Shown here piece after piece: positions 63,744 to 64,000 of a stretch of DNA of 64,000 bases. Source of the stretch: Trueperella bernardiae. GTDB taxonomy: Bacteria; Actinomycetota; Actinomycetes; Actinomycetales; Actinomycetaceae. The stretch spans positions 1 through 64,000 of the forward strand of contig NZ_LNIZ01000003.1 of assembly GCF_001469025.1 (NCBI RefSeq). The letters run 5' to 3'. The translations under genes and the position numbers were made by a program. Every line of letters starts with the position of its first letter. Within the stretch, counting starts at the first letter, position 1. The notes under the pieces were generated by a model, which ran no database searches, was not told the origin of the DNA, and was given only the letters and a program-made list of their open reading frames with translations.

Positions 63744-64000
63744 TTAGAACGGGTACTCGGTCGAGTCCATTGATGGCAGCAACACCCCGACCACCTCACG
63801 GTTGCGGTCGAGCGCGACCCGGGCCATGATCTCGCCGACCTCGTGGACGAGGGTGGTCACCACGACTGTGGTGCCGATGTCCTTGCTGTTTAGCGCCTGG
63901 GTAGTCGGCGTCTTCTGGCGGGTGCCCTTCGCTCCCACGGCCTGCGGTTTGGTATTTGCGAGAAGCGCGACGATGACTGTCTTATTGATGATCCGCGATC
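63744..64000 (-). CDS. C-terminal part of an unidentified protein (cut by window end)
   Basis: An open minus-strand frame of 85 codons runs from the window edge to TAA at 63744. It contains RIINKTVIVALLANTKPQAV, GTTVVVTTLVHEVGEIMARV and ends LLPSMDSTEYPF. Composition is coding-like. Without the N-terminal part I cannot name the family. Confidence 0.55.
   Translation of the reverse strand, partial: SRIINKTVIVALLANTKPQAVGAKGTRQKTPTTQALNSKDIGTTVVVTTLVHEVGEIMARVALDRNREVVGVLLPSMDSTEYPF

Overview
The window is from a high-GC Gram-positive actinobacterium, most likely a member of the Actinomycetaceae or a close relative. The evidence is the strong GC codon bias, GTG and TTG starts, a direct-repeat PHO box, a clpC gene of the actinobacterial type, a wall-anchored protein ending in an LQNTG-type sorting signal, and a large secreted sialidase. 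I cannot fix the genus from sequence alone.

Layout. 1-3085: the N-terminal 1028 residues of a secreted multidomain sialidase (minus strand, cut by the window edge). 3471-3763: a tRNA cluster (Glu, Asp, Phe). 4024-8438: a frameshifted MscS channel, msrB, an EEP-family hydrolase, an internally deleted AEC permease and an EamA exporter. 8654: tRNA-Lys. 9745-19272: a phosphate and polyphosphate block (ppk1, mutT1-like, pstSCAB behind a PHO box, pit with its DUF47 partner). 19590-27844: an alanine symporter, a nitrobindin-small protein-ygfZ-DUF2516-dtd run, and clpC.

28041-51636 is an accessory carbohydrate island. It starts with a deoxyribose-type operon (SorC-family regulator, FucP-like permease, DeoX-like mutarotase, deoxyribokinase). 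A polyol operon follows: unrecognised membrane transporter, HAD phosphatase, FGGY kinase, DeoR regulator, AraM-like dehydrogenase, AraB, AraD, XylB-like kinase. Next come a DhaK-DhaL kinase and a zinc dehydrogenase, then rpiB, which together could make a tetrulose branch. Last is a GntR-controlled idonate-type dehydrogenase with a TRAP transporter. There are ara-type kinase and epimerase genes but no arabinose isomerase, so pentitols or ketoses are more likely substrates than arabinose.

51895-64000 is more worn. It holds a deletion scar fusing two divergently oriented gene remnants, an ADP-ribosylglycohydrolase-PfkB-gluconokinase operon, a TauE permease, a wall-anchored 5'-nucleotidase-like protein that has lost its metal-site motifs, a DEDDh exonuclease with a BRCT domain, a CDF zinc exporter with its ArsR regulator, a TM2 gene with an amber codon, and a decayed sugar-binding protein.

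The most unusual signal is not a gene. Several short, AT-richer intergenic elements recur. Two sequence families (cores TGCAAC and GTCAC) share one geometry: motif copies about 20 bp apart, two forward then two reverse. Others are hairpins with changing but complementary arms, a 159-bp direct repeat and a 23-bp tandem array. Most lie between convergent genes.
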